The notes under the pieces are model-generated. The model had not been told where the DNA came from and did no database searches. It worked only from the letters and a program-made list of their open reading frames with translations. A stretch of DNA of 64,000 nt from Oscillospiraceae bacterium (GTDB taxonomy: Bacteria; Bacillota; Clostridia; Oscillospirales; Ruminococcaceae), in NCBI GenBank assembly GCA_017513135.1, contig JAFWDH010000016.1, forward strand, positions 1-64,000, in the 5' to 3' direction. The translations under genes were made by a program, and so were the position numbers. Positions 30,928 to 39,646 of this stretch are shown here, in pieces. Numbering within the stretch: position 1 is the stretch's first letter; every line of letters starts with the position of its first letter.

Positions 30928-32496
30928 TTATTTTGTGGATGAGTGGTAGATCATCGCCATCTTCTCCTCGAAAGAGGGATCGAGAGAGTTCTTGGTATTA
31001 ATGAGCTCAGTATCGAAGCCGATGCGAGCATGGCTGTCATCACAGAACACCATGGTGGCGGGGCACTCCTTGGTGAACGCAGGCCATTCGGCGAGACCCT
31101 TGTGGTTGGGATCCCCGGTGTGGCAGAACGCAGCCCAGGCTCCGGCCATCTCATCCTCAAGCTTTTCCACTCCGTCCTGCTGGGTTACCATGACGCGGGA
31201 CGTGGTATGGAAAGCATAGGGAAGCTCTGCGCAGTGGAAAGCAGTAAGACCGTTGTCGTAGTTGCGGAACTCCTGCGCGAAGACGTAGGAATATACCGGG
31301 GCGCTTCCCTCGAACGCGGATCTCTTCTGGATGTGGTCCAGAGAACCGTAGCGGACCTCGGCATCCAGTACCAGAAGGTCAAGGAGGTTCTTCTCGGGAT
31401 ACGCCTTTTTGAACAGATCGATCATCTTGTCGGCGCCGTCCTTGTAGCGCTCGCGGATCAGGCTGACGATCTCATCCTCGGAGAGGCTGTATTTCTCGGG
31501 CTGCTTCGGGTGTTTCTCGAACTCGGAGAAGCAGGTGCCTATCATGGTCGGGACCTTGAGCGCGTGCTCATAGAATCCGTCCAGACGCGCATAGCCCTGA
31601 TAGTATCCGTTTGCGAGAGGAGCCCAGCCGTCTGGAGCGAGTCCCTCCTCGCGGAGCTTCGGGACCACTGCGCTGTATGCCTTTACGAGATCGTGATACT
31701 CGACCGTCTCCAGCTTCTCGATCTCTTCCGGCCTGATGTCCAGGACCTTGAGCATCTCCTCGACGATCCTCTTGCTGGTCTCGGGAGTGGGACGGGCGCG
31801 GCGCGCATGGATGCCGCTGTGGACTATGGCTTTGTGGAACAGGCCGTCTGCTGCGGTGCACTGCAGAAGCGCGCAGACCTTTCCGCCGCCTCCCGACTGT
31901 CCCATGATAGTGACGTTGCCGGGGTCTCCGCCGAAGCATGAGATGTTGTCCCTGATCCATTCGAGGGCCATCACGAGGTCGGCAAGACCGGCGTTTCCGG
32001 AGTTTTCATACTGCGGTCCGAAAGCGGAGACGTCCATGAAACCCAGGATGTTGAGCCTGTGGTTGAGGCTGGCCATGACCACGTCGCCGTATCCGACCAT
32101 CTCTTCTCCGTCGGCGCAGAGAAGCTCTATGGCGGAGCAGTCAGCGAATCCTCCGCCGTGTATCCACAGAAGGACGGGCTTCTTTGCCGTATCGTCTATG
32201 GTAGTGGTCCACACGTTGAGATACTGGCAGTTCTCGTTCTTCGGCCAGTAGCGGTGATCGAGGTAAGCTGTCTCATCGCGGCTGTCCTCTCTCAGTGTCG
32301 GGCAGTTGAATCCCCAGGACAATGCGTTCTTAACGCCTTCCCAGGCCTCAACGGGCTCCGGCATATGGAAGCGCTTCGCGTTGGCATACTTGATGCCCTT
32401 GAAGTTGAATACTCCGTCGTAGTAATAGCCTCTTAGAAGGCCCTTCGGGGTGGAAACTACCGGGTATTCAGAATTGGAGATGAACTTTTTCGGCAT
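30928..32496 (-). CDS. Type B carboxylesterase/lipase family protein
   Basis: 522 residues of the alpha/beta-hydrolase carboxylesterase family. The oxyanion-hole motif LWIHGGGFADCS and the nucleophile elbow GQSGGGGKV (Ser) are present, with the typical N-terminal GLLRGYYYDGVFNFKGIKYA and a C-terminal HCAELPYAFHTT holding the catalytic His. It hydrolyses carboxylic esters; the substrate is unknown. There is no signal peptide, so it is probably cytoplasmic. The start at MPKKFISN is supported by AAAGGAG upstream; an extension of 21 residues is open but has no ribosome site. Confidence 0.92.
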   Translation of the reverse strand: MPKKFISNSEYPVVSTPKGLLRGYYYDGVFNFKGIKYANAKRFHMPEPVEAWEGVKNALSWGFNCPTLREDSRDETAYLDHRYWPKNENCQYLNVWTTTIDDTAKKPVLLWIHGGGFADCSAIELLCADGEEMVGYGDVVMASLNHRLNILGFMDVSAFGPQYENSGNAGLADLVMALEWIRDNISCFGGDPGNVTIMGQSGGGGKVCALLQCTAADGLFHKAIVHSGIHARRARPTPETSKRIVEEMLKVLDIRPEEIEKLETVEYHDLVKAYSAVVPKLREEGLAPDGWAPLANGYYQGYARLDGFYEHALKVPTMIGTCFSEFEKHPKQPEKYSLSEDEIVSLIRERYKDGADKMIDLFKKAYPEKNLLDLLVLDAEVRYGSLDHIQKRSAFEGSAPVYSYVFAQEFRNYDNGLTAFHCAELPYAFHTTSRVMVTQQDGVEKLEDEMAGAWAAFCHTGDPNHKGLAEWPAFTKECPATMVFCDDSHARIGFDTELINTKNSLDPSFEEKMAMIYHSSTK

Positions 32497-32616
32497 GTTT
32501 CTGGCTCCTTTATAAAGTTTTGTTTTATCGTAGAAGGGTATTACTGTTATTAAAATCATAAGATAATCAGCATCAACAATTCAATCTCGGCAGTGATCAG
32601 GTCACTGGATAGAAAA

Positions 32617-32638
32617 ACAGACCGGAGCTCCGGTCTGT
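32617..32638 (-). terminator. Hairpin after the sigma-operon tail gene
   Basis: The perfect palindrome ACAGACCGGAG/CTCCGGTCTGT is followed on the minus strand by TTTTTCT. It ends the leftward 34489-32646 operon. Confidence 0.75.
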
Positions 32639-32645
32639 CTGATCT

Positions 32646-33476
32646 TCATTTGCCGTTTTTGGAATCCATCTCAGCGTAATAGGACATCAGGGCTTCATGA
32701 GCGTCTTTAACGCGCTGTACCATGCCTTCCTCATAAATATCGGAGAAAGGGAAGTCGATGACCGAGATCACTTCCTCGCTCCTTGAGCTGTCAATGGGAT
32801 CCTTCGGGTGCTGAAGGGTGAAGTCCATAGCGGCGAAGCCTATTCCGGCCTCCGAGAAGATGTCCTTTATACCGAGCATGATCTCTGCGGCCTTCTCTGC
32901 GGTGACGGTGTCGCTGTTGACGTATATCACCAGGGAGCCAGCCCTTTCGCCGATAGATCTCATGTCGTATATCCCGTCCAGTACCAGCTCCTCGAGAGGC
33001 ATTGCGTAAGCGGGGATCCCGCTGCCTGAACCGATCTCGTTCTTGGGGTATATCATCAGCATCCCGTAATCCATGTCGGTGTCATACGGGAAAAGCGGGG
33101 ATTGGAAGACTGCGTCTGTTATCCTGCGATATTCGGCGTCCAGACGGCGCGCCGTGTTTCCCTTTTGGGCGACATCGTACTCATAGGAGTCATATCTCAG
33201 GTTGCCCAGAAGATCGAAGGACAGGCTGAAATGCGTGTCGGGGCTCGAGGGCGATTTCACTCTCGCGTAATAGCCTCCGGTCTTGAAGTCGTAGTTGATT
33301 ACCTCTATGACAAGATCGGTACCGGGATAGGTCTTCGATATATGATCCTTAGCTGTCCTCCTTGTCAGAAGGTATGAAACGGGGTTTCCCATAAAGGAGC
33401 ATGAGAAAAAGATGACTCCTGAGATGATGGCAAGAGCCGCAATGAAGGCGAGCGCCTTAAGAATCCTTTTCTTCAT
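32646..33476 (-). CDS. Membrane-anchored protein of the sigma-factor operon (YfjL-like)
   Basis: 276 residues. An N-terminal membrane helix (7-28) is followed by an extracytoplasmic domain starting TAKDHISKTYPGTDLVIEVINYDFKTGGYYARVKSP. This pattern resembles the YfjL-like family found behind sigma or anti-sigma genes in Bacillota. The function is unknown. Its start lies inside the end of the anti-sigma gene (20-base overlap), so it is the third member of the operon and may act as a sensor or as a target of the sigma factor. Confidence 0.7.
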   Translation of the reverse strand: MKKRILKALAFIAALAIISGVIFFSCSFMGNPVSYLLTRRTAKDHISKTYPGTDLVIEVINYDFKTGGYYARVKSPSSPDTHFSLSFDLLGNLRYDSYEYDVAQKGNTARRLDAEYRRITDAVFQSPLFPYDTDMDYGMLMIYPKNEIGSGSGIPAYAMPLEELVLDGIYDMRSIGERAGSLVIYVNSDTVTAEKAAEIMLGIKDIFSEAGIGFAAMDFTLQHPKDPIDSSRSEEVISVIDFPFSDIYEEGMVQRVKDAHEALMSYYAEMDSKNGK

Positions 33477-33996
33477 CTTTTTCCTCCTTCCTGAAAGCGA
33501 AATGCATTAGGCCTGCTGTCAGCACTCCGGCTGCCGCGAAGACGGAGTAGATGCCTGCCCAGGAGATGAGCGAAGCTGAATCAGCGGCATCGTGACCGCC
33601 TGCCATACCGATCAGGAAGCTTGCGGCTGATGCGATATAAAGTAAAACAGGCATCATGTAGAGAGCTGACCAGCGGAATATCATGTAGCCGAGTACCCCC
33701 AGCAGCGGCATTATGACGGAGTTCGCGAAGACGTCTACACCCTTCGTCAGGTTTATGCCGAAGAATATGCCGAACATGAGAAGCAGAGCAAGCCCCAGTC
33801 TCGCCCTGTTCCTGAGCTTTTTCAACAGGACGTCCTCTTTCTGAGGCGCAGGCACTGTGCCCGAGAAGACAGCTGCGCATTCAGGGCACTCTTTTATATG
33901 CTCCTCAACGGCTTTCCTGCTTTCATCACTGGCGACTCCGTCCGTGACCAGAGGTATCAGGTCTATGCATATATCGCAGGAGATCTTATTTTCCAT
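33457..33996 (-). CDS. Anti-sigma factor with zinc-finger (ZAS/zf-HC2) domain
   Basis: 179 residues. The first 45 hold the anti-sigma zinc motif, with CDICIDLIPLVTDG and HIKECPECAAVF (His-x3-Cys-x2-Cys). Four membrane helices follow (about 65-170). Such proteins hold an ECF sigma factor at the membrane until a signal releases it. The start overlaps the end of the sigma gene by 11 bases, confirming coupled expression. Confidence 0.88.
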   Translation of the reverse strand: MENKISCDICIDLIPLVTDGVASDESRKAVEEHIKECPECAAVFSGTVPAPQKEDVLLKKLRNRARLGLALLLMFGIFFGINLTKGVDVFANSVIMPLLGVLGYMIFRWSALYMMPVLLYIASAASFLIGMAGGHDAADSASLISWAGIYSVFAAAGVLTAGLMHFAFRKEEKDEEKDS

Positions 33997-34489
33997 TATA
34001 TCCCTCCTTCTCGAGTTCCTTCCTCATCCTGTTCCTGACGCGAAAATAAACGACTCTGGCGGAATTCTCCGATATCCCTAGACGTTCCGCGATCTCTGCG
34101 TAGGAGAATCCTTCCAGTCTTAGCCTGAACACTTCCGCAGCCGTCTTATTTTCCGCGGCAAGCATGTTCTCCGCTATCGCAAGGGCGTCTTCCGTCAGTT
34201 CCGGTTCGTTATAGTACGGCTCCGGCACAGCTCCTTCAACAGAAAAAACAGCTGTCTGCGGCGTTCTCTTTTTCTTCCGAAGATATGCCGACCATCTGTG
34301 CCTCGCGATGGAGAAGAGCCATGTCCTGATGCCGGATTCGCCGCGGAAGGATGAGATCGATCTCACCGCTTCCAGAAAGACTTCCGATGCGAGATCCTCG
34401 GAAAGGGAAGCGTCCGAAGACATGCCGTAAAGATATGAGTAAACGTCTCTGTAATAGAGCCTGAACAGCTCTTCGGGCAGTTTCTGCAT
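33986..34489 (-). CDS. ECF-type RNA polymerase sigma factor
   Basis: 167 residues. Region 2 (LYYRDVYSYLYGMSSDASLSEDLASEVF...TWLFSIARHRW) and region 4 (AEVFRLRLEGFSYAEIAERLGISENSARVVYFRVRNR) are clear. Start ATG 34489 follows AAAGGAGG. It is first in a three-gene unit with its anti-sigma factor and a membrane protein. The upstream sequence TGTAACGAAA (34531-34540, minus strand) looks like an ECF -35 element, suggesting self-activation. Confidence 0.92.
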   Translation of the reverse strand: MQKLPEELFRLYYRDVYSYLYGMSSDASLSEDLASEVFLEAVRSISSFRGESGIRTWLFSIARHRWSAYLRKKKRTPQTAVFSVEGAVPEPYYNEPELTEDALAIAENMLAAENKTAAEVFRLRLEGFSYAEIAERLGISENSARVVYFRVRNRMRKELEKEGYNGK

Positions 34490-34530
34490 GTGACGCCTCC
34501 TTTCATATCATTAGTGGATCAGAAAGCCGG

Positions 34531-34540
34531 TTTCGTTACA
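34531..34540 (-). promoter_or_regulatory. Possible ECF -35 element of the sigma operon
   Basis: TGTAACGAAA on the minus strand, 42 bases before the sigma start, carries the AAC core common to ECF -35 boxes. A matching -10 could not be fixed. Confidence 0.35.
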
Positions 34541-34552
34541 AATCTTAAGAAA

Positions 34553-34575
34553 AAAGGCAGCTGACTGCTGCCTTT
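34553..34575 (-). terminator. Terminator of the small membrane gene
   Basis: The stem AAAGGCAG/CTGCCTTT with a 7-base loop is followed on the minus strand by TTTTCTT. Confidence 0.7.
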
Positions 34576-34593
34576 GCGGGATATCCAGTTCAG

Positions 34594-34842
34594 TTATTCT
34601 TCTGTGCTGCCGGAAGACCCGCTGTTCTCCCGGGCTCTCTGCTCTTCTTCCTTCCTCTTAAATGGATCGTCCCTAAGGTAGGTGACGTAGCCGCACGCAA
34701 CGGCTACGATGAACGGGAAAAGAAGGTCGTCCCTAAGGCTGTAACCGTCTTCGAAGTGTCCCATGAAGTACTGCAGTGCGTTCCAGAGAATGAGGAACAT
34801 AACTACGAAGAATATAAAAGCTGCCCATTTGTTTTTGATCAT
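34594..34842 (-). CDS. Small membrane protein of unknown function
   Basis: 82 residues with two membrane helices (about 8-27 and 38-58) and a charged Arg/Lys/Glu tail rich in Ser at the very end. I do not recognise the family. It lies 48 bases behind the 34891 gene on the same strand and ends in its own terminator, so the two are likely one unit. Confidence 0.6.
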   Translation of the reverse strand: MIKNKWAAFIFFVVMFLILWNALQYFMGHFEDGYSLRDDLLFPFIVAVACGYVTYLRDDPFKRKEEEQRARENSGSSGSTEE

Positions 34843-34890
34843 GATCGGTACCTCTGTTACTTGAAAAGAAAAAGGATATCTTATGAATCG

Positions 34891-35808
34891 TCAGCCGCTC
34901 TCAAAAGTGTCGGAGGGAAGTATCTCAAGTATGACTTCTTTTCCGCAGTCCTCGACGTTGAGAAGGAAAGCGTACATCCTGTCTCCGTCGTACACGGTGA
35001 AGATCGTTGAACCGTACTTGTGGACGTTGAATGCCGCGATGGCATCTTCCGGGATGGAGATGGTGATCTCCGCGACGGATTCGTCCTCCACATGCACGGT
35101 AGCCTCCGCCGAGAGGGATTCGATGCCGGGAAGAGTCTTTGCGGTGATCAGGCCGAGCTCATTCGATCTCAGCCCGAGGAATCCCGCGATGAGAAGAGGC
35201 AGAGCGATGCTTGCCCCGACTGAAGCCTTAGCGGCGGTTCTGGCTTTTCCGCTGAGATCCCTGATCCTTGGGAAGAACGTAAATATATAGATGAATATCT
35301 GTCCGACACAGAAAAGTATGGCGAAAATGTGGCTGGAAGTGCCGTCAATGACCTGCCTTGTTATTGAATAGGCGGTGACCGCGAGATATCCGATGACTGG
35401 CATGAAGATCAGTGCGCTAAGCCAGTCCTTTCTGGTTATGTACCAGCCGATAAAAGCGCCTGGGAAAGTCAGCAGGGTCCAGATGAACCAGTAGCCGTAG
35501 TAACGGAAAATGCCCCAGCCCTGCCAGCTGAAAGGTACCTGGAAAAGGTAGATGAGCGGCTGGCTCACAAGGAAGAACACGAACACCTTCACAGCTGACT
35601 CAAGAGGCTTCTTGCAGTTGGACATTATGATGACCGCGAACAGTATCCAGGCATCAAGATACACTCCCATCCTTCCTAGCGACGAGTCCGCAAGGACCGG
35701 CACGATCAGGAACAGGGCTGTAAGAACGGCAGTGGCGACGGCGAAGACTATGACCTTCGGCCATGTCATGCTTATTCCGCCGAATACGCGGTCAGTGATC
35801 TTTCTCAT
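34891..35808 (-). CDS. Multi-pass membrane protein with extracytoplasmic C-terminal domain
   Basis: 305 residues. Six to seven membrane helices occupy residues 15-215; the last 85 residues form a beta-rich soluble domain (HVEDESVAEITISIPEDAI...YDGDRMYAFLLNVEDCG). I cannot name the family. The layout suggests an envelope protein with an outside domain. The ribosome site ACGGAG lies 11 bases before ATG 35808. Confidence 0.65.
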   Translation of the reverse strand: MRKITDRVFGGISMTWPKVIVFAVATAVLTALFLIVPVLADSSLGRMGVYLDAWILFAVIIMSNCKKPLESAVKVFVFFLVSQPLIYLFQVPFSWQGWGIFRYYGYWFIWTLLTFPGAFIGWYITRKDWLSALIFMPVIGYLAVTAYSITRQVIDGTSSHIFAILFCVGQIFIYIFTFFPRIRDLSGKARTAAKASVGASIALPLLIAGFLGLRSNELGLITAKTLPGIESLSAEATVHVEDESVAEITISIPEDAIAAFNVHKYGSTIFTVYDGDRMYAFLLNVEDCGKEVILEILPSDTFESG

Positions 35809-35915
35809 GATATGAAAAACTCCGTTGGGAAGTTCGATGAAACAATAAGATTATATCATTATTAAGGTGAAAAGAATTGATATAATTGTTGCATCAAAAG
35901 ACAGGGAGATCTGCG

Positions 35916-36872
35916 GTGAAGAGACTTGAATTTGTGGGAGACAACTATTCCGGAGACTGGAACAGAGTCAGGAACGCTTCCAGAGGCATCGTGTTCTCTG
36001 ACGGCAGGATCCTCATGACCCGTGAGTCAGTCACTGACACATGGATGATCCCCGGAGGCGGCCTTGAGGAGGGTGAGACCTGGGCTGACTGCGTCCGGAG
36101 GGAGTTGGAGGAGGAGACGGGCTATCAGGTCGAGCCTGAGGAATGCGTGCTGGAGATACATGAGTACTACGAGGACTGCAGATACGTTTCCAGATACTTC
36201 AGGTGCGAAGTTAAGGGCAGGACGGAGATGCATCTCACACGGGCTGAGACCGAGGCAGGCGCGGAACCGGTGTGGGCGGATCCCGAAGAGATGATCAGGA
36301 TATTTTCCGGGCATGCCGGATACGCCTCTTCCGACGAGATGAAGAGAGGACTGTATCTCAGGGAGCTCTCAGCCCTGACCGAGATCCTTCACGGCAGGGA
36401 CGCAGAGACAAGGATCATAGACGAAGACCTGCAGCTTGTCCCTTACTATCCCGCTGAATATACAGCTCTTCAGTGGTATCAGGATCCCGTTCTCTGCAAA
36501 CAGGTTGATGACATCGATCATGTCTACGATATCGGCCTTCTTAAGAGAATGTACAGCTATCTCTGCGCTCACGGGGACTGCTTCTATATCAGGTATAAGG
36601 GTAAGCTTATCGGAGACATTTCCCTAAGAGACTCCGGAGAGATCGCTGTCGCGATCTGCAGGGAGTATCAGAACAGACACATCGGAAGAAGATGCGTTAC
36701 AGAGATAATAAAACTAGCAAGCGAGAAGGGATTCGGCAGAATTACGGCGACTATCTATCACTTCAACGATCAGAGCAAGAAAATGTTCGGAAGCATCGGA
36801 TTCGTCAGAGTGTCCGGAGAGATCTGGACCTATGACCTGAAAAAACGGCTCACGGGAGGCTTGACGCAATGA
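35916..36872 (+). CDS. Nudix hydrolase-GNAT acetyltransferase fusion
   Basis: 318 residues. The N-terminal Nudix domain has the full Nudix box GGLEEGETWADCVRRELEEE (starting about residue 49). The C-terminal GNAT domain (about 170-318) has YKGKLIGDISL and QNRHIGRRCVTEI as acetyl-CoA-binding elements. Nudix enzymes cleave X-linked nucleoside diphosphates; the acetyl acceptor is unknown. It starts with GTG 35916, 8 bases after AGGGAG; TATAAT at 35881-35886 may be its -10. It overlaps the next GNAT gene by four bases. Confidence 0.87.
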   Translation: MKRLEFVGDNYSGDWNRVRNASRGIVFSDGRILMTRESVTDTWMIPGGGLEEGETWADCVRRELEEETGYQVEPEECVLEIHEYYEDCRYVSRYFRCEVKGRTEMHLTRAETEAGAEPVWADPEEMIRIFSGHAGYASSDEMKRGLYLRELSALTEILHGRDAETRIIDEDLQLVPYYPAEYTALQWYQDPVLCKQVDDIDHVYDIGLLKRMYSYLCAHGDCFYIRYKGKLIGDISLRDSGEIAVAICREYQNRHIGRRCVTEIIKLASEKGFGRITATIYHFNDQSKKMFGSIGFVRVSGEIWTYDLKKRLTGGLTQ

Positions 36873-37393
36873 CACTTGGAACTGAACGGCTCATACTCAG
36901 AGAGATGACAGAAGACGATTTTGACGCTCTGAACAAAGTCCTCGGAGACACCGATAATATGAGATTCTACCCATATGTCTTTGATGAGAACAGGGTGAGG
37001 GACTGGATATCGAGGAACATCGAGAGATACCGCACCTTCGGGTTCGGGCTTTGGGCAGTCTGCCTCAGGGATACAGGTGAGTTGATAGGGGACTGCGGGC
37101 TCACGATGCAGAACATCAACGGCGTCATAAGGCCTGAGATTGGCTATCACATAAGAGCTGACCGGCAGAGAAAAGGCTACGCAAGGGAAGCAGCGGAAGC
37201 GGTAAGGGACTGGACGTTCAGCAGCCTTCCGTTCGGAAGGATATATTCATATATGACTGCCGATAATTCTCCTTCCTATAAAACGGCGGAATCCTGGAGC
37301 TGCAGATTCGTGGAGGAATACACGGAAGAGGACGGGACTTCCGACAGGGTATACATGATCACCAGGGAAGAGTGGAAAAGTCTTAAAAGATAA
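36869..37393 (+). CDS. GNAT acetyltransferase (RimJ/RimL type)
   Basis: 174 residues with the family opening TLGTERLILREMTEDDFDAL, the strand PEIGYHIRADRQRKGYAREAAEAV (acetyl-CoA loop RKGYAREA), and FGRIYSYMTADN. RimJ/RimL-type enzymes acetylate protein N-termini or amino groups of small molecules. It is coupled to the Nudix-GNAT gene by an ATGA overlap and ends at a terminator. Confidence 0.88.
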   Translation: MTLGTERLILREMTEDDFDALNKVLGDTDNMRFYPYVFDENRVRDWISRNIERYRTFGFGLWAVCLRDTGELIGDCGLTMQNINGVIRPEIGYHIRADRQRKGYAREAAEAVRDWTFSSLPFGRIYSYMTADNSPSYKTAESWSCRFVEEYTEEDGTSDRVYMITREEWKSLKR

Positions 37394-37397
37394 AAAG

Positions 37398-37428
37398 CAG
37401 GCGCGGCCGGTTAGAAAGGCTGCGCCTG
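37398..37428 (+). terminator. Terminator of the Nudix-GNAT operon
   Basis: An 11-bp stem, CAGGCGCGGCC/GGCTGCGCCTG (one G-T pair), with a 9-base loop, followed by AATTCTTTATT. Confidence 0.72.
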
Positions 37429-37487
37429 AATTCTTTATTCAGATACTGAGAGGATAAACCGGATATCAAAACTGCAAAAACACTGTA

Positions 37488-38465
37488 TCATACGCTCCTT
37501 GCGGCTTCAACGATCCAGCGCAGGCGCTCCCAGTCGAGCTTTGCGTCGATGGTACAGTCTCCTCCGAGCATAAGACCGCGCTTGCCGTGATCAAGGATCA
37601 GGTCTCTCGTATACTGCTGAAGCTCTTCCTTTGTGCCTTCGTAGATGATGCCTCTCTGGGAAGTCTCGTCCCAGTGAGTCTCGAAGCCGCCGAGATCGGT
37701 CCTTCCGCCGAAGTAAAGCCTTCCGTCGTTCAGGTCCAGGTCCTCTACATGGACTGCCCAGTTTACGACCTTTGCGGGATAGTCCTGCCAGAGCGAGAGG
37801 TCGTTCTTGTTTCCTGCCCATCCGCAGAGATGGATTATATTGTTTTCGGAGAATCTGTTGGCTCTCTCGAGAACGTACAGGTCGCTGGGCCTTACGATCT
37901 TCCTGTATTCCTCCGCGGTGAAGCGGTCAGGCTCTCCGCTCTGAACGCAGTAGTAGATTCCGTCGCAGCCTGCTTCTGTGATAAGGAGCTCAGACAGGAG
38001 GGAATTGGTCTGAGCAATTACGTCAAGACCTTTCATGACGGACATGCTGTCCTTCCTTACCCATGCCATCAGGTCGCTGTCGCTCATGCCCAGAGCCTCA
38101 GCTCCGAACCTGAGAGAGGAGAACGGGCAGAAGACGTTGTAGAATACGCAGCGTTCCTTTCCGATCTCGTCAACGATCCTCTTCGCTCTCTCTACCTGCT
38201 CCTTTATGAAGGGATGATCGGGTCCCAGAGGATGCAGCTTTGCGAGGTCCGCGACGTCACTGACGCCCGGAAGAGGATAGGGGAAGTATCCGTCGCACAT
38301 GATCTTGACTATGTCGAGGTCTGTCTCCCTGTAGTATTTGAGGTGAGCCTGCACGCAGGGCTCTCCCATCGCCTCGTCTCCTGCGAAGTGGAACCAGAAG
38401 CCTACCGGAACATGGTCGACTTCCTTGCCGTTCATTGCGTTGAGTACTCTTGTGCGCTTATCCAT
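37488..38465 (-). CDS. UroD-family protein (second, corrinoid methyltransferase-like)
   Basis: 325 residues: the N-terminal RVLNAMNGKEVDHVPVGFWFHF is the usual opening of UroD/MtaA proteins, with EAGCDGIYYCVQSG, NNIIHLCGWAG (His and Cys as likely metal ligands) and GLMLGGDCTI at the C-terminus. It is only distantly similar to the 29732 gene. It probably transfers methyl or removes carboxyl groups on a small substrate. It lies 31 bases downstream of the aldo-keto reductase gene on the same strand, so the two may form one operon. Confidence 0.85.
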   Translation of the reverse strand: MDKRTRVLNAMNGKEVDHVPVGFWFHFAGDEAMGEPCVQAHLKYYRETDLDIVKIMCDGYFPYPLPGVSDVADLAKLHPLGPDHPFIKEQVERAKRIVDEIGKERCVFYNVFCPFSSLRFGAEALGMSDSDLMAWVRKDSMSVMKGLDVIAQTNSLLSELLITEAGCDGIYYCVQSGEPDRFTAEEYRKIVRPSDLYVLERANRFSENNIIHLCGWAGNKNDLSLWQDYPAKVVNWAVHVEDLDLNDGRLYFGGRTDLGGFETHWDETSQRGIIYEGTKEELQQYTRDLILDHGKRGLMLGGDCTIDAKLDWERLRWIVEAARSV

Positions 38466-38496
38466 AGGAAATGCCTCCGTATCAGTTATTAATCTA

Positions 38497-39474
38497 TCAG
38501 CCTACATGTCTTTCGAATCTTGTGAAGCCGAGTATCTCATCTATCTTTTCAAGAGCGTCCTGCGGGATCACGAAGCCGCTTGCCTTGAGGTTGTTCTCCA
38601 GCTGTGAAGCCTTGCTGCAGCCTGCTATCACGCAGCTTATCTGCGGCAGCCTGAGGATCCATGCCATAGCCATCACGGAAAGATTCGTGCCGAGCTCCTT
38701 CGCTATCTCCTCAAGCCTTACGACCTTGTCGAGGTTCTCATCTGTCAGCATGTTGTTGATCTGTCTGTCTTCCTGATGTGTAGCCCTGGAGCCTTCCGGA
38801 AGAGGCTCGCCCTTCTTATACTTACCTGTGAGCAGGCCCTGGGAAAGGGGAGAGAAGGTAGTCAGGCCGATGCCGTGCTTCTCGCAGGTGCCGATGATCT
38901 CATGCTCTATGTACCTATCCATCATGTTGTACTGAGGCTGTATGACAGTCAGGGGATGCAGGCGGTACCTCTCTATGATCGCCTCAGCCTCCTCGATCCT
39001 GGAGCTGCCCCATTCCTCACTGACGCCGTAATAGAGTATCTTACCCTGATCGACAAGTCCCGAGAGGGTGCGCAGAGTCTCCTCCATGGGAGTGGTGAGG
39101 TCGAAGCGGTGGCAGAAGTACATATCCAGGTAATCCAGCTGCATGTTCCTGAGGGTCCTGTCTATGCTCTCAGTGATATGCTTGCGGGAGAGTCCGCGGT
39201 CATTCGGACCGTCTCCAGTAGGGAAGAAGACCTTGCTGGCTATTACGAGCTCCCTGCGGGGATAATCCTTAAGGACCTCACCGAGAAAGCGCTCAGCGGC
39301 TCCTCCGCTGTACGCGTCTGCGCAGTCGAAGAAGTTGACTCCGCTGTCAAAGGCGAGCTTTACGACTTCCTTTGCGATCTCCTCCTGCTGAGTGCCTCTG
39401 AGGTCGGTCATCCAGCTGCCGAGTGCGATCTCGCTGATCTTGAGCCCTGATCTTCCGACGCTTCTGTATATCAT
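38497..39474 (-). CDS. Aldo/keto reductase
   Basis: 325 residues, an NADPH-dependent oxidoreductase of the AKR superfamily close to voltage-gated channel beta-subunit/YghZ types. The catalytic tetrad is readable: Asp and Tyr in FFDCADAYSGG, Lys in VIASKVFF, His in YFCHRFD. The C-terminal cofactor segment has CVIAGCSKASQLENN. It starts at ATG 39474 after CAGGAGG. A promoter and an inverted repeat lie just upstream. Confidence 0.93.
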   Translation of the reverse strand: MIYRSVGRSGLKISEIALGSWMTDLRGTQQEEIAKEVVKLAFDSGVNFFDCADAYSGGAAERFLGEVLKDYPRRELVIASKVFFPTGDGPNDRGLSRKHITESIDRTLRNMQLDYLDMYFCHRFDLTTPMEETLRTLSGLVDQGKILYYGVSEEWGSSRIEEAEAIIERYRLHPLTVIQPQYNMMDRYIEHEIIGTCEKHGIGLTTFSPLSQGLLTGKYKKGEPLPEGSRATHQEDRQINNMLTDENLDKVVRLEEIAKELGTNLSVMAMAWILRLPQISCVIAGCSKASQLENNLKASGFVIPQDALEKIDEILGFTRFERHVG

Positions 39475-39500
39475 TACATATCCTCCTGAACTGGTGTAGA

Positions 39501-39530
39501 ATTAGACATAATTGCTTTCCTATGTCTAAT
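39501..39530. promoter_or_regulatory. 10-bp inverted repeat overlapping the aldo-keto reductase promoter
   Basis: ATTAGACATA and TATGTCTAAT form a perfect inverted repeat with a 10-base spacer. It covers the -10 region and transcription start of the leftward promoter, the position of a repressor operator. Confidence 0.6.
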
Positions 39531-39557
39531 ATATCTGAATCTTAAGTTCAGTGACAA
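39528..39557 (-). promoter_or_regulatory. Sigma-A-type promoter of the aldo-keto reductase gene
   Basis: On the minus strand TTGTCA (39552-39557) and TATATT (39528-39533) are separated by 18 bases, about 55 bases before the start codon. Confidence 0.68.
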
Positions 39558-39646
39558 TACGAAATCAGAATGGCTTTTATGTTGAAAATGACGTTATCAC
39601 GGTAAGCCTTCATCAAACCGCATCGATCTATCGGAGGTCTATATAA

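Noticed and set aside
30943..31941. Open frame of 332 codons on the plus strand
   Set aside because: It lies wholly antisense to the carboxylesterase, whose oxyanion and Ser motifs are clear. It has no ribosome site or family signs. Long antisense frames are common here because of the codon bias.
37587..38492. Plus-strand frame of 301 codons
   Set aside because: It is antisense to the UroD-family gene, with no ribosome site and no recognisable motif.
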